This document shows positions 34,715-42,988 of a DNA stretch of 64,000 nucleotides, one piece after another. Source of the stretch: Paenibacillus profundus (GTDB lineage: Bacteria; Bacillota; Bacilli; Paenibacillales; Paenibacillaceae); the NCBI RefSeq assembly GCF_021369635.1, contig NZ_JAJNBZ010000001.1, positions 186,001 through 250,000 of the forward strand. Reading direction: 5' to 3'. The first letter of the stretch is position 1, and every line of letters starts with the position of its first letter. Made by a program: the position numbers and the translations under genes. Below the pieces are notes generated by a model. The model did not search any database, was not told the DNA's origin, and saw only the letters and a list, made by a program, of their open reading frames with translations.

Positions 34715-35239
34715 CTATTTCTCTGCCATCTTATCACAAAACGCTTTGCCGTAGGCTGCCAGATCCGGCGGTCTGCGCGCAGATACCAAGTTGCCGTCGA
34801 TAACGACCTCTTGATCGAGCCACGTTGCGCCTGCATTTTCCATATCGTCCCGAATGCCGGGAGTCGACGTTACCGTACGGCCTTGCAAAATTTTAGCAGA
34901 GATAAGAACCCAGCCTGCATGACAAATCTGTCCGATCGGCTTATCAGCCTCGTTCATCTGTCTGACGATGTTCAATGCATCCTCATAGCGGCGCAGCTTA
35001 TCGGGAGCCCAGCCTCCTGGAACGAGCAGACCGTCGTAGGTGCTGGCATCGACATCTTTAAATGCGTAATTAGAAGTTGCTGGCACGCCATATTTCCCGA
35101 TGTAAGTCTTACCAGGCTCGTCTCCGACCAGATGCACTTCAGCACCTTCTTCACGGGCGCGGTATATCGGATACCACAATTCTAAATCTTCAAATTCTTC
35201 ATCCACAAAAGAGATGATTCGCTTTCCGCTTAAACGCAT
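34715..35239 (-). CDS. DJ-1/PfpI family protein (deglycase/protease-like)
   Basis: This 174-residue protein has the family signature: nucleophile cysteine in IGQICHAGWVLISA and the LLVPGGWAPDKLR glutamine amidotransferase-like segment. It is closest to the YfkM/PfpI stress proteins, described as deglycases or cysteine peptidases; which activity applies cannot be told here. ATG at 35239 is nine bases after AAGGAGGG; a longer frame to 35287 lacks a ribosome site. Confidence 0.9.
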   Translation of the reverse strand: MRLSGKRIISFVDEEFEDLELWYPIYRAREEGAEVHLVGDEPGKTYIGKYGVPATSNYAFKDVDASTYDGLLVPGGWAPDKLRRYEDALNIVRQMNEADKPIGQICHAGWVLISAKILQGRTVTSTPGIRDDMENAGATWLDQEVVIDGNLVSARRPPDLAAYGKAFCDKMAEK

Positions 35240-35659
35240 GAATGTTGTCCCTCCTTCGTATCTTGTACAGAGAAGCTTATTACCCAACTTCGCAATAAGC
35301 CGTTCCTATTTCCCAAATGATGTGTATTGAGTCTTTCCGATATATGACCTACGATGGTTTCAATAGGTTACATTGCTCGTGTATGGGTTGTTCGTTCTAC
35401 TTTCTATTTAACCATAATGTCATGAAAATTAACATGTTTATTTAAAAGCGATCAGAATAATGTGATTTATATCATTGTTAAAAATGTTTTGTCATTCCAG
35501 TTGGTTTCTAGTTGTGTAAAAAAATACATCTTTTTGCATAGAAGGAGAATGAAAGACAAAGTCGAAATATACGTTAATCATAACGCGTAAGAGGCTATAG
35601 CATTAGGGTTCGAACTTCATTAACATCATCAAAAACATGAATAATTAGGGGTGGACCGT
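35240..35659. other. 420-bp intergenic region with a possible FNR/CRP-type site
   Basis: This AT-rich stretch separates the DJ-1 gene and the divergent zinc-ribbon gene. TGTGATTTATATCATT (35461-35476) resembles a CRP/FNR-family half-site pair (TGTGA-N6-TCACA) with two mismatches. A 13-codon frame starts after GAAGGAG near 35550 but is too short to support. No clear -35/-10 pair stands out. Confidence 0.3.
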
Positions 35660-36121
35660 ATGTATAAACGTTGTACCTGTGGTCATTATATGGATTTAAC
35701 GCTACGAACCGTTGTACACGCGCGTTCGGTGCATATTCACCGTGTTCCTGTATTTACTTGTACGAGTTGTGAACGTTCTGAACTGCTGTCGCTCGTTAAG
35801 AAAGAGATTGCAGAACTCATTCGAAATCGTATGAGCCTAATCGCTGCCAACTCGCATATCACCCAGCACGGACCGCTCGTGGTGTCATTTGATGAAGTTC
35901 ATGAATTATCCAGCGTCCTGGCAGAATGTGTGGAAGAAGACGGTTGCGACGATATGGTGCCGGTGTTCGAACGCCGGATGGATGAACGCGTCAACCAACT
36001 GCTTGATCTGTATCTGATCGCGAAGACATGCAACGATACAATCTGGATGATGGACCTTCAGCGCAGATTAAAACAAGTTACATGTTTTAGTTTACAGCCA
36101 TATAGGGTTAAAATAAGTTAA
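35660..36121 (+). CDS. Zinc-ribbon-type hypothetical protein (153 aa)
   Basis: The N-terminus has two cysteine pairs, CTCG (residues 4-7) and CTSC (about 36-39), spaced as in a zinc ribbon of the YgiT type. The middle is a helical segment (LLSLVKKEIAELIRNR), and the C-terminal half is acidic, then helical. It is cytoplasmic. I do not recognise the family. ATG at 35660 follows AGGGGTGG; a GTG three codons earlier is possible. It lies upstream of ytxJ and ccpA on the same strand. Confidence 0.75.
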   Translation: MYKRCTCGHYMDLTLRTVVHARSVHIHRVPVFTCTSCERSELLSLVKKEIAELIRNRMSLIAANSHITQHGPLVVSFDEVHELSSVLAECVEEDGCDDMVPVFERRMDERVNQLLDLYLIAKTCNDTIWMMDLQRRLKQVTCFSLQPYRVKIS

Positions 36122-36201
36122 GAGGTTCCATAGATATCAGTTTGAATACAGATTGGCTGTTTTCAAGTAAGCGGATAAATTGTTAGCAGGAGGAGGTAAG
36201 C

Positions 36202-36537
36202 ATGAAAGCTGTCAGTTCCTTGGGAAATTTGCAGGAAGCCATCGATTTGTCTTCACAGCAAATCGTAGTCTTATTCAAGCACAGCACGCGCTGTCCGATA
36301 AGCGCGCAGGCGGATGAAGAAATGGCGAAGGTGGAGGAGGACTATGGAAATAAGGGCGTAGGGTTCGGGCGTATACTCGTCGTGGAGAACCGTGATGTGT
36401 CCCTAGCTTGTGCAGAGAAGCTCGGCATCAAGCATGAGTCCCCTCAAGTGCTTGTACTAAAGAATGGCGAAGTCGCTTGGCACGATTCACATAATGCGAT
36501 CCGATACGACAAGTTGGAGTCTGTTTTGACAATGTAA
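36202..36537 (+). CDS. ytxJ: YtxJ-like thioredoxin-fold protein (bacillithiol system)
   Basis: This 111-residue protein has a monothiol thioredoxin-like active site KHSTRCPISAQADEE (from about residue 26) and the cis-proline in ESPQVLVLK. The family (DUF2847, YtxJ) is linked by gene context to bacillithiol redox reactions such as debacillithiolation. In B. subtilis ytxJ also lies just upstream of aroA(G)-ccpA, so synteny supports the call. ATG at 36202 follows AGGAGGAGG. Confidence 0.9.
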   Translation: MKAVSSLGNLQEAIDLSSQQIVVLFKHSTRCPISAQADEEMAKVEEDYGNKGVGFGRILVVENRDVSLACAEKLGIKHESPQVLVLKNGEVAWHDSHNAIRYDKLESVLTM

Positions 36538-36577
36538 AGGTAAGTTATGGTAAATCAAGGCGGTTTTGGCCGTGACA

Positions 36578-36606
36578 TTGCGAATTTTCTGAAAATATCG
36601 TATCAT
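36578..36606 (+). promoter_or_regulatory. ccpA promoter with an embedded CodY box
   Basis: TTGCGA (36578-36583) and TATCAT (36601-36606) are 17 bases apart, 54 bases before the ccpA start. AATTTTCTGAAAATA (36583-36597) fills the spacer and matches the CodY consensus AATTTTCWGAAAATT at 14 of 15 positions. Bound CodY would block RNA polymerase, so repression under high branched-chain amino acids or GTP is expected. Confidence 0.65.
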
Positions 36607-36659
36607 TGAATGTAATATGTATGTTCGCATTAAATTTTCGGTAATTGGAGAGAAGGATC

Positions 36660-37670
36660 GTGACGGTAACTATTTATGATGTAGCGAGAGAAGCGGGCGT
36701 CTCAATGGCCACCGTTTCCCGGGTTGTGAACAACAATCCGAACGTGAAGCCGCAAACGCGTAAAAAAGTGTACGAAGCGATTGAACGTTTAGGTTATCGC
36801 CCGAATGCGGTCGCACGCGGACTTGCGAGCAAGAAGACGACGACCGTTGGGGTCGTCATTCCTGATATTTCCAATTCCATCTTTGCTGAAGTCGCGCGCG
36901 GTATTGAAGATATTGCGAATATGTATCATTACAATATCATTTTGTGCAACGCGGATAAGAAGAAGGATAAGGAAATACGTGTTATCAATACGCTCTTGGA
37001 GAAACAAGTGGACGGGCTCTTATTTATGGGCGGCGTTGTCACGGAAGACCACATTCAGGCCTTCCGCACCGCATCCGTGCCAATTGTGCTTTGTGCAACG
37101 ACAGATGAGAATGGTATTATTCCGTCAGTCGATATCGATCATGAGGCGGCGGCTTTTGACGCGGTGAATACACTTATTCGCCACGGCCATCGTGATATTG
37201 CGATGATTAGCGGCACGCTTCAAGATCCGGCTAACGGATTTGCCCGGTTCCAAGGGTACAAGAAAGCACTGGAAGGTGCAGGAATCGAGTATAAGGAAGA
37301 CTTGGTTCGAATCGGTAACTATCGTTATGAATCCGGTGTCGAAGCGATGAAGTATTTCCTTGGCTTGAAGAAGCGCCCGACTGCCATTTTTGCGGCAACA
37401 GATGAGATGGCCATCGGTGCAATCCACTGTATTCAAGATGCCAACCTGAAGGTGCCGGATGATTTCTCCGTCATTAGTGTCGATAATATTCGTATGGCCT
37501 CCATGGTACGTCCGCAACTGACTACAGTTGCACAGCCAATGTATGATATTGGTGCCGTAGCCATGCGTTTATTAACGAAGTTGATGAAGAAAGAGAACGT
37601 AGACAATTCACGCGTCATCTTGCCGCATGAGACGATTCTTCGTCTGTCGGTAAGCCAAGTGAACGAATAG
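36660..37670 (+). CDS. ccpA: Catabolite control protein A
   Basis: This 336-residue LacI-family regulator binds cre sites together with Ser-phosphorylated HPr or Crh. The N-terminal DNA-binding region reads [20 protein letters not shown] and then the hinge helix [10 protein letters not shown]. The effector domain shows CcpA-type residues ([27 protein letters not shown]). GTG at 36660 follows GGAGAGAAGG. The protein length is close to B. subtilis CcpA (334). It is monocistronic, with its own promoter and terminator, next to acu/acsA genes that CcpA controls in B. subtilis. Confidence 0.97.
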   Translation: MTVTIYDVAREAGVSMATVSRVVNNNPNVKPQTRKKVYEAIERLGYRPNAVARGLASKKTTTVGVVIPDISNSIFAEVARGIEDIANMYHYNIILCNADKKKDKEIRVINTLLEKQVDGLLFMGGVVTEDHIQAFRTASVPIVLCATTDENGIIPSVDIDHEAAAFDAVNTLIRHGHRDIAMISGTLQDPANGFARFQGYKKALEGAGIEYKEDLVRIGNYRYESGVEAMKYFLGLKKRPTAIFAATDEMAIGAIHCIQDANLKVPDDFSVISVDNIRMASMVRPQLTTVAQPMYDIGAVAMRLLTKLMKKENVDNSRVILPHETILRLSVSQVNE

Positions 37671-37692
37671 CACACTGCCTAGTTGCAGGACA

Positions 37693-37721
37693 GAAGCCCC
37701 AGGACGATGGGGCTTTTTGTG
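37693..37721 (+). terminator. Terminator of ccpA
   Basis: AAGCCCCA pairs with TGGGGCTT across a short loop, followed by TTTG. Confidence 0.85.
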
Positions 37722-37760
37722 TGAGCATGTATTTATCGAGACATAAGAGGAGGAATGGGT

Positions 37761-38474
37761 ATGGCAATGGAAGCTGCCATTGGCATTATCGGCGCCATGG
37801 ACGAAGAAATTGAATTGCTGCTGAAAGCCGCGCAACCGATTGAGGAAATTCAAGTGGCAGGGCTGCGTTATTTTCAAGGCAGTCTATTTGGCAAGCGCGT
37901 CGTCATTTGCAAGTCCGGAGTAGGGAAGGTTAATGCAGCCATTACGACACAAGTTCTCATCGACCGCTTTCACACGAAGACGGTGCTGTTCACCGGAGTA
38001 GCCGGTGCGGTTCATCCAGAGCTGAACATCGGGGATATCGTCATTTCAACGGCGTGCATGCATCATGATATGGATGTGACGGCGCTGGGGTTTGCGCCAG
38101 GTGTCATACCGTTCCAGGAGACGTCGCAATTTGCGGCTGACCCGAAGCTGATGCAGTTGGCTGAACGCGTATGTGAGGAGCATTTCCCAGGCCGCTACCA
38201 GACGGGCTTGATTTTGTCGGGCGATCAATTTATCGCGAGCCGGGATAAGGTGCGGGAGCTGTACGAGACGTTCGAAGGTGCCGCGTGCACGGAAATGGAA
38301 GGCGCGGCTGTAGCGCAAGCATGCTTTATTAACCAAGTTCCGTTTGTTGTCATTCGCTCTATGTCAGATAAAGCAGACGGCTCAGCGCATGTGAATTTTG
38401 CAGAATTTACGGTTGAGGCTTCTGAGCATTCTTATCGAATTGTGGAAAGCATGGTCAAGGAAATCGTCGTGTAA
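37761..38474 (+). CDS. mtnN: 5'-methylthioadenosine/S-adenosylhomocysteine nucleosidase
   Basis: This 237-residue enzyme removes adenine from MTA and SAH in methionine salvage and AI-2 formation. Motifs are IGIIGAMDEEIELL at the start, TGVAGAVHPELNIGDIVIS and the catalytic end VIRSMSDKADG with its aspartate. ATG at 37761 lies seven bases after AGGAGG; ATG 37755 is too close to the site. It stands alone between ccpA and acuC with terminators on both sides. Confidence 0.95.
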   Translation: MAMEAAIGIIGAMDEEIELLLKAAQPIEEIQVAGLRYFQGSLFGKRVVICKSGVGKVNAAITTQVLIDRFHTKTVLFTGVAGAVHPELNIGDIVISTACMHHDMDVTALGFAPGVIPFQETSQFAADPKLMQLAERVCEEHFPGRYQTGLILSGDQFIASRDKVRELYETFEGAACTEMEGAAVAQACFINQVPFVVIRSMSDKADGSAHVNFAEFTVEASEHSYRIVESMVKEIVV

Positions 38475-38501
38475 CACGAGCAATTGAACTTTACAACTAG
38501 C

Positions 38502-38575
38502 AGGCCGTTGATATTGCGCATCTCATAGCCCTCCTCGTAGAGAAGGATGGAGCAAGCGTATGTCAACGGCCTATT
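38502..38575. terminator. Terminator between mtnN and acuC
   Basis: AGGCCGTTGA pairs with TCAACGGCCT across a long loop, followed by ATTT. It lies between convergent genes and may serve both. Confidence 0.65.
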
Positions 38576-38618
38576 TCAATCCCGCTGGTAGTTGAAGGAC
38601 TTCATTCTCGAGTCAGTT

Positions 38619-39806
38619 CTAGCGCACATATTCCAGCGCCAGATTCTTCACATGAGCATTGCGCTCCTCAATGAAGTTCCGTCTAGGCATTGGGACCCAG
38701 CTCTCGACGTCATCAAGCCATGTCCCCGGCAGGGGCATAGGAGATTTCTGTGACCAATGGGTGACCCACGGGACAGGCAATTGGTGCAGTGGTTCATTCT
38801 CTAACAGCAGCCGCAGCGGGTCTTCGTTCATTTCTAACCAGAGCAGGCTCCACGCGCGCGGAACGACTTGCCATATTTCGTAGCCGCCGCCGCCAAGAGC
38901 GACCCATCTTCCGTCACAATACTCGTGCGCCAGCTGATGGATGAGTCGCGGCATCTCCGCGTAAATCCGCATGCTGCAGTGCATGTGTGACAGCGGATCC
39001 AGCGCATGCGCGTCGCAGCCGTGCTGACTGACGATCATATCGGGCTTGAACGAGCGGGCAACCTGTTGAATGGTCTCCCTGAAGCATTGCAGCCACGATT
39101 CGTCCTCTGTATACGGTTCCAACGGAACATTGACGCAGGCGCCGAATCCCTCTCCCGCCCCGCGCTCATGCACGAAGCCGGTCCCGGGAAATAAATATTT
39201 TCCCGTTTCGTGAATAGAGTAAGTAAAGACATCCGGGTCCGTATAGAACGACCATTGCACACCGTCTCCATGGTGAGCATCCGTATCGATATATAGGATG
39301 CGCGCGCCATAATGCTTGCGCAGCCAGGCTATGGCAACGGAGGCGTCGTTGTAGACGCAGAAGCCTGCGCCTTTCTCCCCAAACGCATGGTGAAGCCCTC
39401 CGCCCAAATGAAGGGCGTGTGCGGCTTGTCCCGACATAACTGCATCACATGCCGCGATAGAACCTCCTACAATGGCGCAAGCGGCGTCATGCATTCCGGG
39501 GAAGTAGGGGGTATCTTCTGTATGCAGCCCGTATTTATCTGCCCGTGACGTCCACTCCAGATGGGGACGAGGGTCACTGAGCCGCCTCACCGTTTCAATA
39601 TAATCATCACGGTGAATTAATCCCAGCCATCGCTCCCACTCAGCGAGGGTTCCCTTGGGCCGGATAATTTGCGCTTCGTGCAAAGCTCCGGCATGATAGA
39701 GAAGGTCGTTCGTCATCACGACCCGCTGCTGATCGAATGGATGATCGGCGTGAAAGCGATAGCGGAGGGAATCATTGTGCATGAAGTATAGAGCATTTCC
39801 TGACAT
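38619..39806 (-). CDS. acuC: AcuC-type histone-deacetylase-like protein
   Basis: This 395-residue zinc hydrolase of the class I HDAC fold has LHLGGGLHHAFGEKGAGFC, the catalytic ILYIDTDAHHGDGVQW, and SQHGCDAHALDPLSH near the C-terminus. In B. subtilis AcuC removes the acetyl group that AcuA puts on AcsA, restoring acetyl-CoA synthetase. ATG 39806 follows GAGAGGG; ATG 39830 is an alternative. The gene is separated from acuA by the long repeat A5, and no acuB is present. Confidence 0.93.
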   Translation of the reverse strand: MSGNALYFMHNDSLRYRFHADHPFDQQRVVMTNDLLYHAGALHEAQIIRPKGTLAEWERWLGLIHRDDYIETVRRLSDPRPHLEWTSRADKYGLHTEDTPYFPGMHDAACAIVGGSIAACDAVMSGQAAHALHLGGGLHHAFGEKGAGFCVYNDASVAIAWLRKHYGARILYIDTDAHHGDGVQWSFYTDPDVFTYSIHETGKYLFPGTGFVHERGAGEGFGACVNVPLEPYTEDESWLQCFRETIQQVARSFKPDMIVSQHGCDAHALDPLSHMHCSMRIYAEMPRLIHQLAHEYCDGRWVALGGGGYEIWQVVPRAWSLLWLEMNEDPLRLLLENEPLHQLPVPWVTHWSQKSPMPLPGTWLDDVESWVPMPRRNFIEERNAHVKNLALEYVR

Positions 39807-39877
39807 CTGATATCCATCCCTCTCATACAAACTAATAGAGGCAGTTCTAAGCGCAAAAACGCATGCAACACAATTAG

Positions 39878-40137
39878 TAGTGCGTGTTCAAAAAGGCCAC
39901 TTTTCAGCACCGAAAAGGTTGCAAGAACCCGAAGCGTATGCTTCCGAAGTGGGTTTTGCTCCGCAAAACTTATAAGGAGGAGCGGAGTGTAGATGAGGCT
40001 ACATGAGCACCTGAAATGTTTCCAAAGGAAACATACTCCGGAAGAATAAGCTCTTGAGGGTGAATGCAAGATTCGACGCCGAATAACATCTTGAGATGCT
40101 CGTGTTCAAAAGGGGGATTTTTGAACAACCTCTAATA
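39878..40137 (+). repeat. Family A repeat, copy A5 (longest form, about 260 bp)
   Basis: It runs from TAGTGCGTGTTCAAAAAGG to TTTTTGAACAACCTCTAATA with imperfect inverted ends. The interior is strongly structured: GAAGC/GCTTC (39931-39944), GTTTTGC/GCAAAAC (39953-39969), TGTAG/CTACA (39988-40003) and TGTTTCC/GGAAACA (40017-40033). It fills the place of acuB. Its tail supplies the stop codon of acuA on the other strand. Confidence 0.85.
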
Positions 40138-40764
40138 CATGAACCGTTGTCTAAAACGGACGCGATCGAACTGTTCCTTTGAATCGAGCGGCACGTCCTT
40201 TCCGATACGTACCATCAAACAGTTGGCAGGGTGGGCACAAATCTCGGGATCGTCAGTCGCATACCATATCATCTCGACCGACTGCATCAGCTTTTCCATC
40301 ATTTTTCGGTAGTCCCATACGCTCAACCCCGTACCTTCCATATCCCAATGCCAATAATATTCGGTCGTAAATACGATATAGCTTTCCAATTGATCATCTT
40401 CAAATGCGGTGATGATGAGCTTTTTGCCTAATCCTAGAGAACGATAGTCATTTGCCACTTCGATGGCGCCGAGCTCGATTAAATCTTCCATATTTCCTTC
40501 GGACCAACGTTCCAGCTCATCGGGATAATGAAACGTGACATAGCCTACGATCGTCTGTCCGTCACGTGCAATAATGATGCGCCCTTCTGGCAGTTCCGCA
40601 ATTTCGATGAGCGCCTGATGCTGTTCTTTCGGCCTTCGGAACGCGTTCAAATCGGCATGCATGCTTAAGGTGCGCAGCGCCTCAGGCTGAATGGGTCCTT
40701 CAACCACAACGATGCGTTCCTCATGAGGAATGATTTGCGCGTGATAACATTTTCGATGTTCCAC
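40132..40764 (-). CDS. acuA: AcuA-type GNAT acetyltransferase
   Basis: This 210-residue GNAT protein has the acetyl-CoA loop YRSLGLGKKLIITA and a long C-terminal part typical of AcuA. In B. subtilis it acetylates the active-site lysine of AcsA and so inactivates it. GTG at 40764 follows AAGGAG on the minus strand. Its last residue and stop (TAT TAG) lie inside the reversed tail of repeat A5. It is divergent from acsA, as in B. subtilis. Confidence 0.93.
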   Translation of the reverse strand: MEHRKCYHAQIIPHEERIVVVEGPIQPEALRTLSMHADLNAFRRPKEQHQALIEIAELPEGRIIIARDGQTIVGYVTFHYPDELERWSEGNMEDLIELGAIEVANDYRSLGLGKKLIITAFEDDQLESYIVFTTEYYWHWDMEGTGLSVWDYRKMMEKLMQSVEMIWYATDDPEICAHPANCLMVRIGKDVPLDSKEQFDRVRFRQRFMY

Positions 40765-40856
40765 ACCTAGCAGCTCCTTTCGTCTCTATCCTATCGTTAT
40801 AGCAAAAAAAGGGTGCTTTGAAAAGGAAAAGAATAGGCGAAAAGGTTTGCATGTGA

Positions 40857-40951
40857 TATAATAATTTTGCCATAAAATTCATGGAATCTCCCCTTGACAG
40901 CACGAACGACATCATCGTCCTTGGAATTACAGCTTTCTGAAAGCGGTTTTA
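40857..40951 (+). promoter_or_regulatory. acsA promoter candidate and cre-like site
   Basis: TATAAT at 40857-40862 is preceded by TGTGA, an extended -10, in an AT-rich stretch. Downstream, TGAAAGCGGTTTTA (40938-40951) matches 12 of 14 positions of the cre consensus TGWAARCGYTWNCW. In B. subtilis acsA is repressed by CcpA at a cre downstream of the start site, and this layout fits. Confidence 0.5.
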
Positions 40952-41025
40952 TTGCATCGTCTGAAATCGTCTGATGGCTGAAGCTACCAATAAAGAAGGG
41001 AAAGAAATAGGAGGATGAAACGACT

Positions 41026-42750
41026 ATGAGTAACGTGCAAGGAGAAATCATTGCTGCATCAGCAAGTAACCCGAATATGCAGAGCTATGAAAATTGGGCA
41101 GGGAATTTTAATTGGGAAGACGTGGAGAAGCAATTCTCTTGGTATGACACGGGAAAAGTAAACATGGCGTATGAAGCGATCGATCGCCATGCCGCGAATG
41201 GACGCGGAGACAAGGTGGCGCTTCATTACAGCGATGCGGAGCGGGATGAATCATACACATACGATGACATGCGCCGCAAGACGAATCAATTCGCGAATGT
41301 ATTGCGTAAACACGGCATCCAGAAGGGTGACCGCGTCTTTATCTTTATGCCGCGTACGCCAGAGCTGTATTTTAGCTTTATGGGCGTATTGAAGGTGGGG
41401 GCGGTTGTAGGGCCATTATTCGAGGCATTTATGGAGACTGCCGTCAAAGATCGGCTGGAGGACAGCGGCGCGGTAGCGATCGTCACGACGTCAACGCTGC
41501 TTCAACGTGTGAAGCGCGAGGAACTGCCCCAATTGAAACATGTCATCGTGGTCGGCAACGATGTGCAGACCGGCGACGGACTGATCGATTTCCATGCTGA
41601 GATGGCCGATGCAGTGGAAGAAGCGGACATCGAATGGCTGGAGCGGGAAGACGGCCTTATTATGCATTATACATCCGGTTCGACTGGCAAGCCGAAGGGT
41701 GTCTATCATGTCCAGAATGCGATGATTCAACAAGCTTATTCAGGGAAGATCGTGTTGGATCTCAAGGAGGATGACATCTACTGGTGTACGGGCGATCCAG
41801 GTTGGGTCACAGGCACGGCCTACGGCATCTTCTCCCCATGGCTGAACGGCGTTACTAACGTCGTTCGCGGCGGGCGCTTCAGTCCTCAGGACTGGTACGG
41901 CACGATTGAAAAATATAAAGTGACGGTGTGGTACAGCGCGCCTACCGCTTTCCGCATGCTGATGAGCGCTGGCAACGACGTCATCGCGAACTTCGACTTG
42001 TCCAGCCTGCGCCATGTGTTGTCCGTAGGCGAGCCACTGAATCCGGAAGTGGTGCGCTGGGGGATGAAAGCATACAACCATCGCATTCACGACACGTGGT
42101 GGATGACGGAAACGGGCGCGCATATGATATGCAATTATCCTGCCATGCCTATCAAGCCGGGCTCGATGGGGCGTCCTGTGCCGGGGATCGAAGCGGCTAT
42201 TCTCGACGATCGAGGCAACGTGCTGCCGCCATATCGCATGGGCAACCTGGCGATTCGCACGCCATGGCCGGCGATGATGCGCAAAGTATGGAACAACCCA
42301 GCCAAGTACGAAGAATATTTCCGCTTCTCCGGCTGGTACATCTCCGGGGATTCCGCGTATATGGATGAAGAAGGCTACTTCTGGTTCCAGGGTCGTGTCG
42401 ATGACGTCATCAACACGTCTGGAGAACGAGTCGGTCCATTCGATGTCGAGAGCAAGCTGGTGGAGCACCCAGCTGTGGCGGAAGCCGGTGTCATCGGCAA
42501 GCCGGATCCGATTCGCGGGGAGATCATCAAGGCATTCATTTCCTTGCGCGAAGGGTATACGCCTTCCGACGAGCTCAAAGCGGAGATTGCCCAATTCGTC
42601 AAACAGGGGCTGTCCGCTCATTCCGCACCGCGGGAAATCGAGTTCAAGGACAAATTGCCAAAGACACGTTCTGGTAAGATAATGCGCCGTGTGCTGAAGG
42701 CATGGGAGCTGAGCCTGCCGACCGGAGACCTGTCTACGATTGAAGATTAA
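41026..42750 (+). CDS. acsA: Acetyl-coenzyme A synthetase
   Basis: This 574-residue adenylate-forming enzyme makes acetyl-CoA from acetate, ATP and CoA. The P-loop reads MHYTSGSTGKPKGV, and motif PAMPIKPGSMG lies mid-protein. The C-terminal LPKTRSGKIMRR holds lysine 551, the counterpart of the lysine that AcuA acetylates (549 in B. subtilis). ATG at 41026 follows AGGAGGATG. acuA is divergent, so enzyme and modifier sit back to back. Confidence 0.97.
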   Translation: MSNVQGEIIAASASNPNMQSYENWAGNFNWEDVEKQFSWYDTGKVNMAYEAIDRHAANGRGDKVALHYSDAERDESYTYDDMRRKTNQFANVLRKHGIQKGDRVFIFMPRTPELYFSFMGVLKVGAVVGPLFEAFMETAVKDRLEDSGAVAIVTTSTLLQRVKREELPQLKHVIVVGNDVQTGDGLIDFHAEMADAVEEADIEWLEREDGLIMHYTSGSTGKPKGVYHVQNAMIQQAYSGKIVLDLKEDDIYWCTGDPGWVTGTAYGIFSPWLNGVTNVVRGGRFSPQDWYGTIEKYKVTVWYSAPTAFRMLMSAGNDVIANFDLSSLRHVLSVGEPLNPEVVRWGMKAYNHRIHDTWWMTETGAHMICNYPAMPIKPGSMGRPVPGIEAAILDDRGNVLPPYRMGNLAIRTPWPAMMRKVWNNPAKYEEYFRFSGWYISGDSAYMDEEGYFWFQGRVDDVINTSGERVGPFDVESKLVEHPAVAEAGVIGKPDPIRGEIIKAFISLREGYTPSDELKAEIAQFVKQGLSAHSAPREIEFKDKLPKTRSGKIMRRVLKAWELSLPTGDLSTIED

Positions 42751-42775
42751 TGTTCCGCACTCGTTCTATAAAGTG

Positions 42776-42808
42776 TTGACAAATTCATAATTGTGGGATA
42801 TTATCCCA
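42776..42808 (+). promoter_or_regulatory. Promoter of the sugar ABC operon with operator-like palindrome
   Basis: TTGACA (42776-42781) and TATTAT (42799-42804) are 17 bases apart. The -10 lies inside a perfect 15-bp palindrome TGGGATATTATCCCA (42794-42808), the usual layout of a repressor site. No dedicated regulator gene lies next to it. A leader of about 180 bases follows before the first gene. Confidence 0.75.
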
Positions 42809-42988
42809 GTAGCGAAGCGAATTTGCAACGCGAAACGACAAGTACAGAAGAATGGACATAACATGTTACCGCAAGGGCATTCGTTATGGAAGTTCAGTCG
42901 CTATGTGACTGCCTTCTTAACGTATGCCCTTTTTGTCGTTCCGCTGTTTTCGCTTGCTTTACTTCTAATTTGGAGAGGGGTAATCGAT

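Noticed and set aside
40938-40951. CodY box overlapping the acsA cre-like site (CTTTCTGAAAG)
   Set aside because: At least five mismatches to the CodY consensus; the cre reading fits better.
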